Shown here piece after piece: positions 31,561-44,961 of a stretch of DNA of 64,000 bases. The notes under the pieces are model-generated. The model saw only the letters and a list, made by a program, of their open reading frames with translations. It did not search any database and was not told the origin of the DNA. Positions within the stretch are counted from its first letter, which is position 1; each line of letters starts with the position of its first letter. Made by a program: the position numbers and the translations under genes. Source of the stretch: Mactromeris polynyma (taxonomy: Eukaryota; Mollusca; Bivalvia; Venerida; Mactridae). The DNA is taken from the NCBI GenBank assembly GCA_032209605.1, contig JASFXZ010000016.1:16244001-16308000 (forward strand), in the 5' to 3' direction.

Positions 31561-33733
31561 AGAACGACCAATCAAGAACCATAATTAAAATGTTCTTCTA
31601 AGAAACAGCAAGAAATTGTTTATCAATAAATATATTACCCTGTTATATTACACATTTTAACCATCTATGCTGCAACAATAATTCTAAATTACAAATACAA
31701 CATGTATATGTGTATTTATTCAAAAAACATCAACACTATTTGTGTTTTTATTTACCTAAATAAATGCAGCTAATCCAATTATTTCAATTCCAAACAAAAA
31801 ATGAACACAAAGTAACCATTCCGTAACTTTCTTACGTTTAATTTCTATTAATAGACATCATGTTATCTTAAATCACCGACGATTACCTAAGTGAAATGTA
31901 AACAAACTAACAGCAATGTTATACATGACATAATGGGTATATATCGTCGCCGAAGAAAAAAATCGCACAATCGTAAACAACAAGAAGGTCGTTGTTTTAG
32001 CGTACTAACTGCTCCGTCATATGGGTAAATCTAAAATAAATACACTTGTCACCTAGTCATTCAATACACGCCAATATTACTCGAGCGAGAAAATCTTTCT
32101 TTTATCGCCGACAATACAAGATGACCTAGTGATATGAGACCGAAACTTGAGCCAAATTAAACTTCGTATTAACTAATTGACAGACGGATACCTGGTAAGA
32201 TGAGACGACTTTACTCAAATCATGATGCAATCACATGAACTAAAGATCTAAAGTTTACGTTATGCGAAACTCTTTGTTAATCCATTTAACAATGGTTGTT
32301 AATTGTTACAGGTACGATATTTGAAACTGTTTATGTTCATTTGTCAGTAATATATCCATCACTCTTCAACATATTCACACCAATATTGGTGACATCGAGT
32401 CTGATTGGAGTTGAAATTGAAGTCAAAGTCGGAGCCCTAAGGATATAGTACTTGCTCTATAAGAAATGTATGAAGTAAAAGTAAATAACCTGGTTGTTCA
32501 AATCATGCCAAAATACTGTCAATAATTATTAATTTGTGTAACTGTCTATTGATGCAGATTAGGCATAATCAGTTCCAGTCACATGATATGAGATGCCATC
32601 AGGGGCGTCGCTAGAGCATGTAGAATGAGTAGGGCAAGGAATCTAGGGGGTATTAGGGGCATGATACCCCGGAAAAACTCCCGTTTGCTAGAACGTTCGA
32701 GGTGCAATCTTGTGACATTTTTACAAGCAATAGAGCAAATTTGGAAGCGTGTTATTTTAAGAAAATTTATACCCCAAAGTGCATACAAATGCTCAACTCT
32801 TGATTATTGCATTCTTTGTGTTTTCATTTTTCGATAACCATGCATACAGCGTTTTGAGCATACAGGTAGCTACACGCCTGCCAGTTTTCTTGATCATTGC
32901 AATGTTTCTACCAACCGGTACATTGGCTGTCACCTTTAGTTTAAGCAAATTTAGTTAATAATCACAAGTTTTTACTGAGGGAGAGGAGACCAATCATTAC
33001 AAGGCGAAAGAGAGATTAAGTTGTTACAAGGAGCGCCACATATATAAGACAATCCCGCCCCACTTCGATATCAAACTATACATGTACATTAGTATAATAA
33101 TCATTCAATTCATGATAATACTTCACAATCCCATAGCTTTAATATAATCATAAATTATGTAATAAATAAACCACAATAAATTGCTTGTATCAAAAGTGTA
33201 CACTGCAATAGCAGCCTTATAATAAAATCCCCGATTCAGCAAATTTTATCAAGGCCGATCTCGTTCTGAAGTTTAAAAACTTTTCAAGCAGACGACAATG
33301 GGAGTGGTTGTATTGGAGCCTTGAAGCATACAAAACGTAAACATTGCATATATATCTAGGTTAACTCAGCCTATCCCAATCAAATTTCAACAGATTACCG
33401 ACCTGCGTTAAAAGATTTGTAGCCGTGCATGTTTTTCATGAAATTTTCAACAGAACAACTCAAAAATCTTACTTTATCAGACAAATATCATAGATGAATG
33501 GTTAAATTTAAATGAAAGTTATTCAAATTTTAATAAAAATTTTGGCAGATTTTTAGATCAAACAAGGAAGTCTTCGTAAGTGTAACACAGACGCATTGAA
33601 CTCATAATGATTATTTCACACATTTAAGGCCGGGAATGAAGATTGTTCAAATCTCCATAAAGCACAATATTTGATAAAATTAATATCAATCATAAGCAGT
33701 TACGCTAGTCTTATTTTCATGAACACTCCAAGG
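31561..33733. other. Non-coding, nothing clearly recognised
   Basis: AT-rich. A GGGGCGTCGCTAG word near 32603 is of the kind found at transposon ends, but I could not find its partner. No supported gene. Confidence 0.4.
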
Positions 33734-34029
33734 ACAGGAGATTGTATTAATTGTATTACACATAAGAAGGAATAAAGGGAGAACACTCTAGAATGGATAA
33801 AGGGAGAGAACTCTAAAAGGAATAAAGATAGATAACTCTAGAAGGAATAAAGATAGATAACTCTAGAAGGAATAAAGGGAGAGAACTCTAGAATGTATAA
33901 AGTGAGAGACCTCTAGAAGGAATAAAGGTTGAGAACTCTAGAAAGGACTAAAGGGAGAGAACTCTAGCAGGGATAAAGGGAGAGAACTCTAGCAGGGATA
34001 AAGGGAGAGAACTCATGACAATCTCCTGT
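33734..34029. repeat. Family C repeat, copy 3 (mainly one arm)
   Basis: ACAGGAGATTGT opens and ACAATCTCCTGT closes it. Between them GAATAAAGGGAGAGAACTCT-type units repeat about ten times in one orientation; the opposite arm is nearly absent. Confidence 0.8.
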
Positions 34030-34367
34030 GACTTGAAGTAAGACATTTTGGCCGTATTACAGTCAATCACCCTGCACTTAGAGATATTCAATCTTGTACA
34101 AACAGTTTGAGGATAGGCAGAGATATTATCGCTGACCAGACTTGGCAAGCGTATCTGTTGCTTATCAGGCATACACACGACCTGTGTACTTCTGTAATGT
34201 AATACAATCTTCTCGGTAATAATTTGAATAAAATCATGATGTAATGGTTATAAACCCCACAATCTGCGTGCAGACATCTACGCTAACATTGGAAATTCGT
34301 TTAACAGATAAAATTTAACCAAATATATTTTCTCGGTTATTCCCCTCTGAATTCATAAATTTCGATA

Positions 34368-34537
34368 CAGTAGACACTCAATAATACGACCACCGTTGGT
34401 ACCCTTGAAAACTGGTCTTTTTATTGAGGTGGCCCTAATATTGTGGTTGAATAAAGGGTGAAATTGGACTTGAAAATTGTGTTCTTAATTCTGAGGTGGT
34501 CCTATTACTGAGAGAGTCATAAAGACAAGTTTGAATG
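34368..34537. mobile_element. Family A MITE, copy 3 (diverged)
   Basis: TA-CAGTAGACACTCAATAATACG at left; GTTTGAATG-TA at right. CTTGAAAACTGGTC and GGACTTGAAAATTGTGTTC lie inside. Confidence 0.7.
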
Positions 34538-34579
34538 TAACTAAACAGATGCATGTGGTGATTAATTTATACATATATA

Positions 34580-34760
34580 CAGTAAAACTTCACATAAAGA
34601 CCACCTAAATAATAAGACCACCTCAAAATTAAGAACACAATTTTCAAGTCCATTTTCACACTGTTTTGCTCTTTATTCAACCTCAACACTAAGACCACCT
34701 TAATAGTAAGACCAATTTTAAAGGATCCCAAGGGTGGTCTTATTGTTGAGGATATTACTG
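34580..34760. mobile_element. Family A MITE, copy 4 (complete)
   Basis: TA-CAGTAAAACTTCACATAAAG at left; TTGAGGATATTACTG-TA at right. The interior has AAGACCACCT words in the left half and their complement at the right. Confidence 0.85.
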
Positions 34761-35310
34761 TAATTAAGATGCCATATATGCTTAAAGACCTGCACTATAG
34801 TCTTAAAACCCTATGCTATAGTCTATAAAACATTTATAGTCGAATCAGCTTTATTTTCCCATTAAGAGCAATTTTCGTGTTACCACATAATGGAATAATG
34901 ATTATATTGCAAATATGGTATTTGTTATCAATAATAAAATGGTAATAATTCTGCAGAAGAGTACAAGCACACAAGCAAAGAGTGCACAAGTTTTAACGCG
35001 ATCAATGCAATAAATGTCTGAGTATGTACTTTCTGCCCACATATTTTGAATTGCCATAATATACCAATGAGCAGAATCTGCTATCTCAAACATTTACATA
35101 ATACCTTTATTACTGAACATTTGCCAGACGCACAGTTAATTTACCAATTAAGAGCAATCATATTGTTGTTTCTGCACTCGGTTGCCTTTTTTAAAAGTGC
35201 AAGAAAAAATAAAACACTCAAATTCACTTACAATGAAGAGATATAGGCGATACATTTTTAATTTTAAGAGATAAAACCTAAGTACACGTTTGATAAGAAT
35301 GTTAAAGTAT
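34761..35310. other. Non-coding, nothing recognised
   Basis: AT-rich spacer. Short open frames on both strands have no family resemblance. Confidence 0.4.
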
Positions 35311-35524
35311 CCAGAGATTTCCCTGATGCAGAAATCTCGAGTCTCTAACTCCCTTTTGTTTTACACTGACTGTGCATTCCTTGGACCCCTAAAATAAACT
35401 TTTGTCAAGTATAAAGTGTATATCTGGAACCCTACAAATTTACTAAGGACCCCCAATTTGTCAAACATGAGGGTTCAAATTTGGACCCCTAGCTGAAATA
35501 TTCAAGGGAAATACCCTGGGCATC
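35311..35524. repeat. Family F repeat, copy 1
   Basis: GGACCCCTAAAATAAACTTT, GAACCCTACAAATTTAC and GGACCCCCAATTTGTCAAAC match the inverse sequence at 50140-50417. Confidence 0.7.
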
Positions 35525-35608
35525 TGATCTAATGAAATATGTGTGTATCTGGTAAAAAATACAACAGTTAAACCCTTTTTTTTGTTTAATTAAGAAGTAC
35601 CTATTACC

Positions 35609-36003
35609 AGTGATGGGCAAATTTGTCAGATCAGCATAAAATCAGATAAACCAGTCAATGAGACTAATCGAAACAATCAGACAATCAATTATGTCCTTTG
35701 AAGATTTAGAAGTGTGCTTTTCAGCAGGCATCATACAGTCATGATGTAACTGTTGCTTTTCACAATATACAAATGAATCGACTAGTAATCTTAATAAATG
35801 AAAATAAATATCATTCTAAATTTAAATAAAGTACATCATTCAATATATTTATAATAACAATAAAGTTTCATGGTTTTACTTTTACGATTTAGTCCTTTAG
35901 CCCACAGTTATAAATCGACTTTTGAAACAAAATTAAGTTGTTGATCACTTTAGCAAAACTCCCGATTCGATTGTCGCTGACGGTCCTGATGGTTCAATCA
36001 CTA
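35609..36003. repeat. hAT-like non-autonomous repeat, uninterrupted copy
   Basis: Starts AGTGATGGGCAAATTTG and ends near GTTCAATCACTA. Shares TATGTCCTTTGAAGATTTAG and TTTTCACAATATACAAATGA with 28054-28860. Confidence 0.55.
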
Positions 36004-36405
36004 CTTATTACAATATCTAGGAAAAAATAATGATAAAAAAAAAATGTTTACCTCAAATTGAGATGAAATAAATAAATACCGGCATACTTAACTTAAATGT
36101 CACTTAATCAACGGCTATTCAGAATCACAAGCACACACTTTCATCATGTTACACGATATTTAGATTAAAAATCGGAGCGTTTCATTTCAGCAAATCTTTC
36201 AGTAAGCCTGTCAAATAAAACCAAACTCAAAACCACAGACTTGCAGGTGACAGTATTTTACAACTCAACAGTTTCCCAGTGTATCAAATGTTTCACTTTT
36301 GAAATATGAGGCCAAACGAAACTTGTGTTTCCAAGTAACCGTGCCAACCATTATTTTTTTACCCAGTTCACTATTTTTGTGGCTAAAAATTCTGAAAAAC
36401 AGGTA

Positions 36406-36572
36406 CAGTCAGACCTCGTTTATTCGACACCCTTCTATCCGAAAACTCGGCATCATCCGAAATAAACTCAGGTCCCTATGTATCTTTTTATGCACGTCAA
36501 TTTGAAACAGACTTTTCGAAACCAAGTAACAATCAAACCGTATAATGACTTCGAATAAACGAGGGCCGACAG
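36406..36572. mobile_element. Family B palindromic MITE, copy 4
   Basis: TA-CAGTCAGACCTCGTTTATTC at left; AATAAACGAGGGCCGACAG-TA at right. The left half shows CGACACCCTTCTATCCG. Confidence 0.8.
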
Positions 36573-37568
36573 TATCATGATCTGTCCCTGCATATAATTA
36601 TGAAAAAAATAAACATAAAAGGGAAAAGTCACTTCCCAAAAAAAATACATTTTCGCCGAAGGTACAAGAAACAGACATATATTTGATCAGCCTTATACGT
36701 ATTATACTTTAATACCTAGAAAGATTGTTTTCTGAACATGGTGAATTTCTCATTAAATTATAACCAGGATATTATTTTTTCATACCTATAACATTATCAT
36801 TAGTAGAATCTATTACATTGTTCAAACTGTACACTTACCTAGTCAAATGTTCAAGTCAGGTATTTATACAAGTCATTAAACTATCAGTTATCGAGAATTT
36901 TATATATTTCATATTTATATAACCGAACCGAATAATAGAAAACTGAATGAGTAGTAATTGAAACTGAACGGAGACACCCATAACATCGCAGCCCGATCTA
37001 ATGCTGAAGTGGCTGTTTAACCTATGCGTGGTTCAAACCCACAACCCCGAGTCAAGGGGCCAACACCTTAAGCTCCCTAAATCTATTATCAATAATCCTC
37101 ATAATATAATAAATCCGATCATTTTTCACTTCTATAGTAAAATCATGAATTCACAAATAATTTCAAAAAATCCAGCAAAGCGTGATTTTGAAATCGAAAT
37201 CTTACATAAATTCCGCAAATAAAGTCACAAGCATGGTTTTGACTCGTGTATAATTTTCACTCATGTGAATTTTAAACATGCGATACAAATATATCGACAA
37301 CTGTACATCCCCTTTGGGCATATAATTTCACTCACATGAATGTCAGACCAATATTGCAGTACGACTCTGACCTCTTGTCAATAAAATGTTAAATAACAAA
37401 TAATTAAGTCTTAAAATATGTTTAACATCTGTATTGATTTTTGCTCAATCAACTTGGACCACCAAAGTATGTAGACCACAAAATGTTGACAGGGGATTTG
37501 TATGTAATTACAGGCCTTTTCCTTATAAAGTTGGGTCCAGTAAATAGACCCATTCCCAGTTGAAAATA
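36573..37568. other. Non-coding, nothing clearly recognised
   Basis: A tRNA-like scrap may be present near 36990-37070 (GGTTCAAACCCACAACC), too weak to call. AT-rich otherwise. A minus-strand donor-like CTAG|GTAAGTG lies near 36839. Confidence 0.35.
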
Positions 37569-37750
37569 CGGTCGGACCTTGTTCATTCGAATTCATCGGG
37601 TCTGAAATTTTATTTCGAATAATACATGGTTTCGAATAGCCCATTTCAATTCTATGTGCCTAAGAAGATACATTGGGACCTGATATTTATTTCGGATGAT
37701 CGATACCAAGTATTCTGATAGAAGGTTGTTGAATAAACGTGGTCCAACTG
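37569..37750. mobile_element. Family B palindromic MITE, copy 5
   Basis: TA-CGGTCGGACCTTGTTCATTC at left; AATAAACGTGGTCCAACTG at right. ATTTCGGATGAT and AGGTTGTTGAATAA are inside. Confidence 0.8.
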
Positions 37751-39130
37751 TGGTATGTTTTTTCCTAATTCAAACTTTAAAACTTCCAAAAATCAGCAAG
37801 GGTTTAAATAGAAATTCATCATCGACTTATTGACAGGTTTTAGGTTAGAACTTTGAAATAGTATAAACAAGATCCACATACAACACACTTTTAACGATAG
37901 AATTATAATTATCAGCATTCTAAGTCTAACTTAACCATAATGTACACAATTTAGGATGATTTAAGATCAAGGGATGTCGCAACGCTATTGTAACCTATTC
38001 TTTAACAAAAATGAGTTACGGGCTCGAACTGAGATTTCAAATTATTTAGAATTTTGAATACACTAAATCAAGCATGATAAAACTGGAAAACATTTCTGTA
38101 ATATCGTGTACCACACATTAAAATGATATTAAAAAGCAATTCAACATTTTACACTACGTAAACAAAATGCAGCAATTTTATCATGGTAACTCTACTCAGA
38201 CGAACCTTTTTCTTAAATACTAAGACAGCCGAATTATAAGCAAGATTAATTAAACATGACAAAATATCACGTAATAACTCCAACACATAATTTGATAACA
38301 ATCAACCATTATTTATCACTGTCCGATTGAACGTAGAATTACACGGATGAATAAATTTCTGCACATTCGTTATGCATACAAATTAATAATTAAAACAATG
38401 CCTTCATTCACAAGCCTAAACTTCTATTGTTAAACTTACCTAGTATTCTAGGAATAGCATTTATCATGAATACGCCATTATTACTATTGTAATCCAACAA
38501 ATAAACACATTTACAAATTCAACGTTTATCGACTGTTTAAGGAATTCGATCACATGTCTTCACTATATTTAGAATATATAGCACTACGAAGACAGGTCGA
38601 TCAATGATATATAAACCAAACGAAAGCCAATATACTGGATAACGACACGGTGAACTTAAACTAAATTTAACTCGTACTGGACCTATTAAACATGGGCACG
38701 ATTTATTGCCAAATATCTATATGGTAAAGCATAAGATTATATGTTCTTCCGGTCACATTAAGTAGATAAATAGCATATGAATAGCCAATTTTAAAGTACA
38801 GGTCAACTTAACATCTCATTGAGAGTTCAATGCATATATTGTTGGGAGTACATGGAAAATAATGCTGTTTCCACATTAAACTCTGCAAGTCGAAAAATGT
38901 GAAATAGCGACCTATCAAGTAATAATGAAATTGTAAAAAGCTTTCATAGAATGGTATAATTCATCTTGTGGCAAAAAATTGTCATATTAAGCTCAGCACA
39001 TCATAAATACCACATATAAATGATAATGTCATCTTTTTAAAAACAAATGTATTGATAAATCCATTATGATATGGCATTCCTAAATGTCAATTAATTGGAT
39101 AAACCTTAACAAATAAATTGATGATGTTAA
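37751..39130. other. Non-coding, nothing recognised
   Basis: AT-rich. A donor-like ACTAG|GTAAGT on the minus strand near 38440 is isolated. Confidence 0.4.
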
Positions 39131-39640
39131 TATGACAATGTTAATAATTATGATGTACATTTTAATGATGATGGCCGATGATGTCCCCTTATTGTTGTCC
39201 TTGTCGTGTTCATCATTGTCATTGTTGTCATTAACATCATCATCATCCTCCTCCTCATCATCATGAGCAGTTACATTATATTCATTACTATCATCGTCAT
39301 TATTATTTTCGTCATCATTATTATCATCATCACCACCACCACTATAATTATGATCGTCATCATCATAACCATAGGCAGTATTTACAAATATTACCATTAT
39401 CACCATCACCATCAGTATTTTCATCATTATCACCACAACCATCATCATTATCATCATCATCATCATAATCACTATCATCCTCCTCATCACTATCATCATT
39501 ATCATTATCATTTTCATCATCATAAGCATTATCACTAATCACCATCAGTATTTTATCATCATTACCACCATCATCATAAGCAATATCATTATTTTTATCA
39601 TCACAATTATCATCATTATAATGCATTTTTAAAGCAGCAA
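39131..39640. repeat. Imperfect (ATC)n / (GAT)n microsatellite
   Basis: About 500 bp of ATC/ATT/ACC triplets. It creates frames of Asp/Asn/Met or Ile/His repeats on both strands, which are not genes. ATC-rich patches continue to about 39900. Confidence 0.9.
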
Positions 39641-39900
39641 CAACTTACAACTTTCATTGTCGATGTCACTATCATCATCAACACAATCATCATTAGTAAC
39701 ATGTACGTTTAAGTAGTTATAATTCCTGTTGTCCATGTCATGGTGTCGTCGGCGTCAGCATCAACGTCATCATAATCATCATGTGTGTTTATAAGTAGCA
39801 AGAAACACTGTAGACTGTTTAAGTAACATTTATATGGAAGTTATAATTTTCATTTTCAACATTTTTGTCATTATCATAATCACCATCATCATCTTTTTAA

Positions 39901-40596
39901 TACACATGTATGTTTACAACGCAGGAACTCTTTTGACAGTCAGCAACACTGGCTATAACATTCATCCCAAACGCTGTTATTTATATAATAAATAAATCAA
40001 TTTATTCTCCTCTCCCCATAAAAAAATTCTTATAACAAGACTTACTATAAACCAATATAAAAGCATCATTGATAAGTAAATTATCAAATTATCAATGATT
40101 ATACACAATAGTATCTGTAAATAATCTCGTTACCTCTATTTGACAGTTCTGACTTCTCACATGAAGCACACACACTAACAACCTGACACCACACACGCCA
40201 ACCAGCATTAACCAATCTTACTCCTGGCGGTAAATTTGTTTCCAAAATATAACGACTCAAACAGTTAAACATTATGAAGTAATTTCTATATTTAGATCAA
40301 GGTCTTTATTAAATCAGAAGTTTATCGCTGAGCACATCAAACCAGAAGATTTAATCTAAAAGTTTAAAAATTTGACAGATTGTAACTGCCAGAGATGACA
40401 CCTTCATTTATCCAAAATAAACATTAATTAGATGACTAAATGGTGTATTTCCTAAAATGGGTTATCAATTATCTACATGTACCATATTGCTTTGCTTTTA
40501 AAGTGATAACTGTTTGAACTGAAGTAATCAAAGATCTACATTTTAACTTACATTGTCAAATAAAGTCATGTTTGAGAAACACGAAAAATCGGTCAA
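39901..40596. other. Non-coding, nothing recognised
   Basis: AT-rich spacer without supported frame or repeat. Confidence 0.4.
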
Positions 40597-40665
40597 TGGC
40601 GCTACCGGGAATCGAACCCAGGTCTAAGGATTGCCGGTCCGTTATGCTAACCATGAAAGCAAAAT
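40597..40665 (-). repeat. tRNA-derived fragment
   Basis: The minus strand has CATGGTTAGCATAACGGA (A-box-like) and GGGTTCGATTCCCGGTAGCG (B box and T arm). The 5' acceptor half is not matched, so it is a pseudogene or SINE head. Confidence 0.55.
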
Positions 40666-40670
40666 ATCTA

Positions 40671-41788
40671 CAGTAAAACCTCAATAATAAGACCATCCAT
40701 TGAGACCCTTAAAACTGGTCTTAATATTGAGGTGGTCTTAATATTGATGTTGAATAAAGAGCAAAACAGTGAAAAGGGACTTGAAAATTGTGTTCTTAAT
40801 TTTTAGGTGGTCTTATTGGTGAGGTGGTCTTAATATTAAGGTTGAATAAAGAGCAAAACAGTGAAAATGGACTTGAAAATTGTGTTCTTAACTTTTAGGT
40901 GGTCTTATTACTGAGGTGGTCTTAATATTAAGGTTGAATAAAGAGCAAAACAGTGAAAATGGACTTGAAAATTGTGTTCTTAATTTTTAGGTGGTCTTAT
41001 TACTGAGGTGGTCTTAATATTAAGGTTGAATAAAGAGCAAAACAGTGAAAAATGGACTTGAAAATCGTGTTCTTAATTTTTAGGTGGTCTTATTACTGAG
41101 GTGGTCTTAATATTAAGGTTGAATAAAGAGCAAAACAGTGAAAATGGACTTGAAATTTGTGCTCTTAACTTTTAGGTGGTCTTATTATTGAGGTGGTCTT
41201 AATATTGAGGTTGAATAAAGAGCAAAACAGTGAAAATGGACTTGAAATTTGTGCTCTTAACTTTTAGGTGGTATTATTATTGAGGTGGTCTTAATATTGA
41301 GGTTGAATAAAGAGCAAAACAGTGAAAATGGACTTGAAAATTGTGTTCTTAATTTTTAGGTGGTCTTATTACTGAGGTGGTCTTAATATTGAGGTTGAAT
41401 GAAGAGCAAAACAGTGAAAATGGACTTGAAAATTGTGTTCTTAATTTTTAGGTGGTCTTATTACTGAGGTGGTCTTAATATTGAGGTTGAATAAAGAGCA
41501 AAACAGTGAAAATGGACTTGAAAATTGTGTTCTTAATTTTTAGGTGGTCTTATTACTGAGGTGGTCTTAATATTGAGGTTGAATAAAGAGCAAAACAGTG
41601 AAAATGGACTTGAAAATTGTGTTCTTAATTTTTAGGTGGTATTATTATTGAGGTGGTCTTAATATTGAGGTTGAATAAAGAGCAAAACAGTGAAAAATGG
41701 ACTTGAAAATTGTGTTCTTAATTTTTAGGTGGTTTTATTAATTTAGGTGGTCTTATTATTAAGGTGGTCTTTAAGTGAGGTTTTACAG
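40671..41788. repeat. Family A MITE expanded into a 92-bp satellite (~11 units)
   Basis: Starts TA-CAGTAAAACCTCAATAATA and ends AAGTGAGGTTTTACAG. Between the MITE ends the segment GGTGGTCTTAATATTAAGGT / TGAATAAAGAGCAAAACAGT / GAAAATGGACTTGAAAATTG / TGTTCTTAATTTTTA / GGTGGTCTTATTACTGA (about 92 bp) repeats about eleven times with few differences. Confidence 0.93.
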
Positions 41789-43374
41789 CACTTTTTCAGT
41801 TCTAATTTTATTGTTTGTTTTTTAAAGGCATAAAAGATCCCCGTTTCCATGGTGACATGGTGAAAAGTTGGCTGACCAATGAGGTGCTACAGTATGTAAA
41901 TTTATCAGTAACTTGAATTTGTTTTCATGATTATGTTTAAATTTGACATTGATTTCACAATAAAACGTATGTTTGTTTTTACCATGAACAAATACATGCG
42001 CCAACCCTAAGGCTATTGTTTCAAAATATTGATAAAACTTTCGAACCAATAATGTTTGTAAATACAGCATGATTTAGCCTATTTGAATTTTTATCAACTA
42101 AATACCACAAGATACACATAACAGATTGGTGTATACAGTAATAATTGTTTACAAAACAGGGTTTCAATGAACTAAATCAAATGGTCGGATTTTATTCAAC
42201 AGATTCGAATATTCACAGCCATGTTTTGTCAATTATACCCTTGTTACCATGTTTACCCTGTTCTAACAGGGGCATAGATTCCTATAGGCTATGTACGTAA
42301 GGCCGCAACCTACTTGTTTTCTTAAAAATAGAAATGGCCGAACCTGCAATAGGATGTTTAATGTATGTTTTTGATGTTATTGCAAACGTATTAAAATTTT
42401 ACTTGAACGAAATATACACCAAAACACATCCCTGACGATCTAGCTACACAAATTTTTCCAGGACCTCCCTAAAACTGGGCCTACACATCAATTTCAGCTA
42501 ATCTTTGCCCCTGTCTAATGCAGAGAATTTGACACACAACCAGTGTAAGTATGTTTTTTCTTCACCAACTTACTGTTTCAATGTTTTGGGTCAAAACCAT
42601 GATATTGCCATCATATTGGTCAAAACACAAGATAAATTTCTATGTAAAAAAAACGGTAAAAACTTAAAATTTGGCATTCTAGTATTGTACAGTGTACTCA
42701 ATCGACTTTCACAAAGAAATACCTATTTATCGTCATGGTTGACCACGCGTGACAGTGTTTAGCATTTTCAACTTTTGGCACGAGGATCACGTGCAATCCA
42801 CGTTGTATGTCCAACACAAAACGAGAAAAGATGCCGACAAAGACCACTGACGAAATACCAAGTGGGCGTTTAGAAATGTTGTTCAGTGTATATTACACCA
42901 TCAGGGAAATACTAGGGTTTTTAGCTACAGCTTATCTGAACAACTGCAATACATCGTATCTGTGGACTACTGTTCAATGTCAAATTCATATTTACATAGA
43001 AAACAATCAAGAAAGAAGATAATAAGAAGTTAGCAAACAATATAATTATTGTAAACATGAATTGCGTAAGAACAGCATTGTTGCACACAGATATTCCATG
43101 TATTATCGCCCAACCAAATTTTCATGTATTTTGAATGAACATTTTTAACTATTTATTAATAGGGATCAAATTATATAGTTATTAAATCAAGTAGCCCAAT
43201 AGGTTCCACCATATTTGGGCATTCTCTGTAATATTTACAGGAATGTAACTTTTTTATACTCAGAGCACAAGTGAAAATGAAGTGATATTCATCCTCAATG
43301 TCACCATGTTCACATAACATACACAGCCGTTGTGTTTCATCAATACATGTCCACCATAATGTTCATATATTACA
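41789..43374. other. Non-coding, nothing recognised
   Basis: Open frames up to 85 codons on both strands resemble no family I know and lack splice or codon support. Confidence 0.4.
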
Positions 43375-43720
43375 ACCCTTTTTTGGCAAATTGGGGCCCA
43401 TTCCTCAAAGGGTAAAGTATATATTTCACCCCACATTTTGTCAAAATTTCAGTGAAATTATTTTTTCCCAGTAGTACTTCCCAGCAGAAGACGGATTTTC
43501 TGTCCAAATGTAAATATTGGCACCATGTTATAAAACACACGAAACCATCTATAAAACAGGAAATTCATCCAGTTTTGCTTGATTTATTTTGCTTCCTAAC
43601 AATAAATTGGTAATATGAAGTCATGCAAATTCCCAAATTTGGCAATTTACAACGCAAATTTCCATAAATTTACAAAATGGCCCCCCCATACTTCCCGAAA
43701 ATATATAAAAGGGGCACTAT
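43375..43720. repeat. C-rich repeat of the family G type
   Basis: TTGGGGCCCATTCCTCAAAGGG and AAAGTATATATTTCACCCC-like words are shared with 4490-4530. The 3' half has GCAATTTACAACGCAAATTTC, cf. GATTTACGACACAAATTTC at 4600. Confidence 0.55.
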
Positions 43721-44003
43721 AAGTACAAGATTTCACTGCAGTCCACGTAAAACTTACTCCATCAAGAGGTTATCACACTTTGCAAGGCAAACAGACATGA
43801 CTGTAATTTGAGTAAGGTAATGTCAGTACATTATTCTCCGTGCATACAACAAATTAAGATGTACGAAATAACAATAGCCACATGCACAGGGCATCAATTA
43901 TTCAGCCAGGAAGCAGCACATAATGGAAGGAAAAGATCACATTGATATCAGATTGACAGAAGCAATCAATACGTTCATAGATAACCAGGAGTGCTATAAT
44001 TTT

Positions 44004-44079
44004 CGAGGGCTCAACGCAACAATGTCGTAACTACTATGTATTTATATAGGAGTTACGACATTGTTGCGTTGAGTCCTCG
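44004..44079. repeat. 76-bp hairpin element, copy 3
   Basis: CGAGGGCTCAACGCAACAAT pairs with ATTGTTGCGTTGAGTCCTCG. On the opposite strand the loop reads CTCCTATATAAATACATAG as in the other copies. Almost perfect stem of about 30 bp. Confidence 0.85.
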
Positions 44080-44587
44080 ATATAATGGTTTACTAAAGGA
44101 TAAAACGAAAGCACAAACATCAGAAATTGTCTTATGACAACCTTGAAAATCAGACATTTTTAATATTTAATACATTGTGGCAAATCTTGTACAATTACTG
44201 TATTTCAAATTGACAGGTTCATTTGTAATATATGAGTATGTTGAATAAATAGGTTTGTCGTCTTTGTTGGAAAGATATGTTCTGTAGTAATTCATGCAAC
44301 TTAATGTTTACGAAAATCCTGAATGTGCCGTCATATCCTAGAACTATATATTATTTGCTAAAAGTCAGCACTTTTAAAGAGATCAGCAGTCTTCATGATC
44401 ATTTTTTTGAAGGTCTTGCACATTTGGGCCGACAGATCGCAATTTCCACTTGCCCGGTACTTGGCGCGAGTAACTGGCCCGTCACCCGGGAAGCTGCGTC
44501 ATCGAGAGTGATAAGTATAAGTTGTAAGCACTTGTTTCACAATCATCGTTAAATAATTAAGTTTAAACTGAAATAATACACTACAGT

Positions 44588-44762
44588 CAGGGGTCCATAA
44601 TGCATTTGACCCAGGAGTTGACTCTTTGACCCCTGGAATTTCCAAAAAGCCACATTTGACTGTCAGGATTCTATGTAATAGATAATTTGTCTATAAAATT
44701 GTAAACTTCAGTCGAAAATTATCAAAATGACCCTTTATATTCATCACTCAGAGGAACCCCTG
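44588..44762. repeat. Family E element, copy 2
   Basis: CAGGGGTCCATAATGCATTTG at left and GAGGAACCCCTG at right. CCCCTGGAATTTCCAAAA and TTATCAAAATGACCC are inside. Confidence 0.75.
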
Positions 44763-44775
44763 TACATTAAGACTA

Positions 44776-44961
44776 CAGTCAAACCTGTGTTAAAGACCAC
44801 CTGCGAACAAAGACCACTATTGCAAAACCTGTCTGCAAAGACCACCAATTTTATCTCCCATCAGACCATTTTCAATATTTAATCTGTTAATAGAGACCAC
44901 CTGTAAACAAAGACCACATTTTGCTGTTCCCATGGGTGGTCTTTACAGACAGGTTTGACTG
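44776..44961. mobile_element. Family A' palindromic MITE
   Basis: TA-CAGTCAAACCTGTGTTAAAG at left, ACAGACAGGTTTGACTG-TA at right. The interior uses AAAGACCACCTG words, similar in layout to family A but with different sequence. Confidence 0.85.

Noticed and set aside
39080..39626. Asp-rich or Ile/His-rich proteins on either strand
   Set aside because: Translation of an imperfect ATC/GAT microsatellite.
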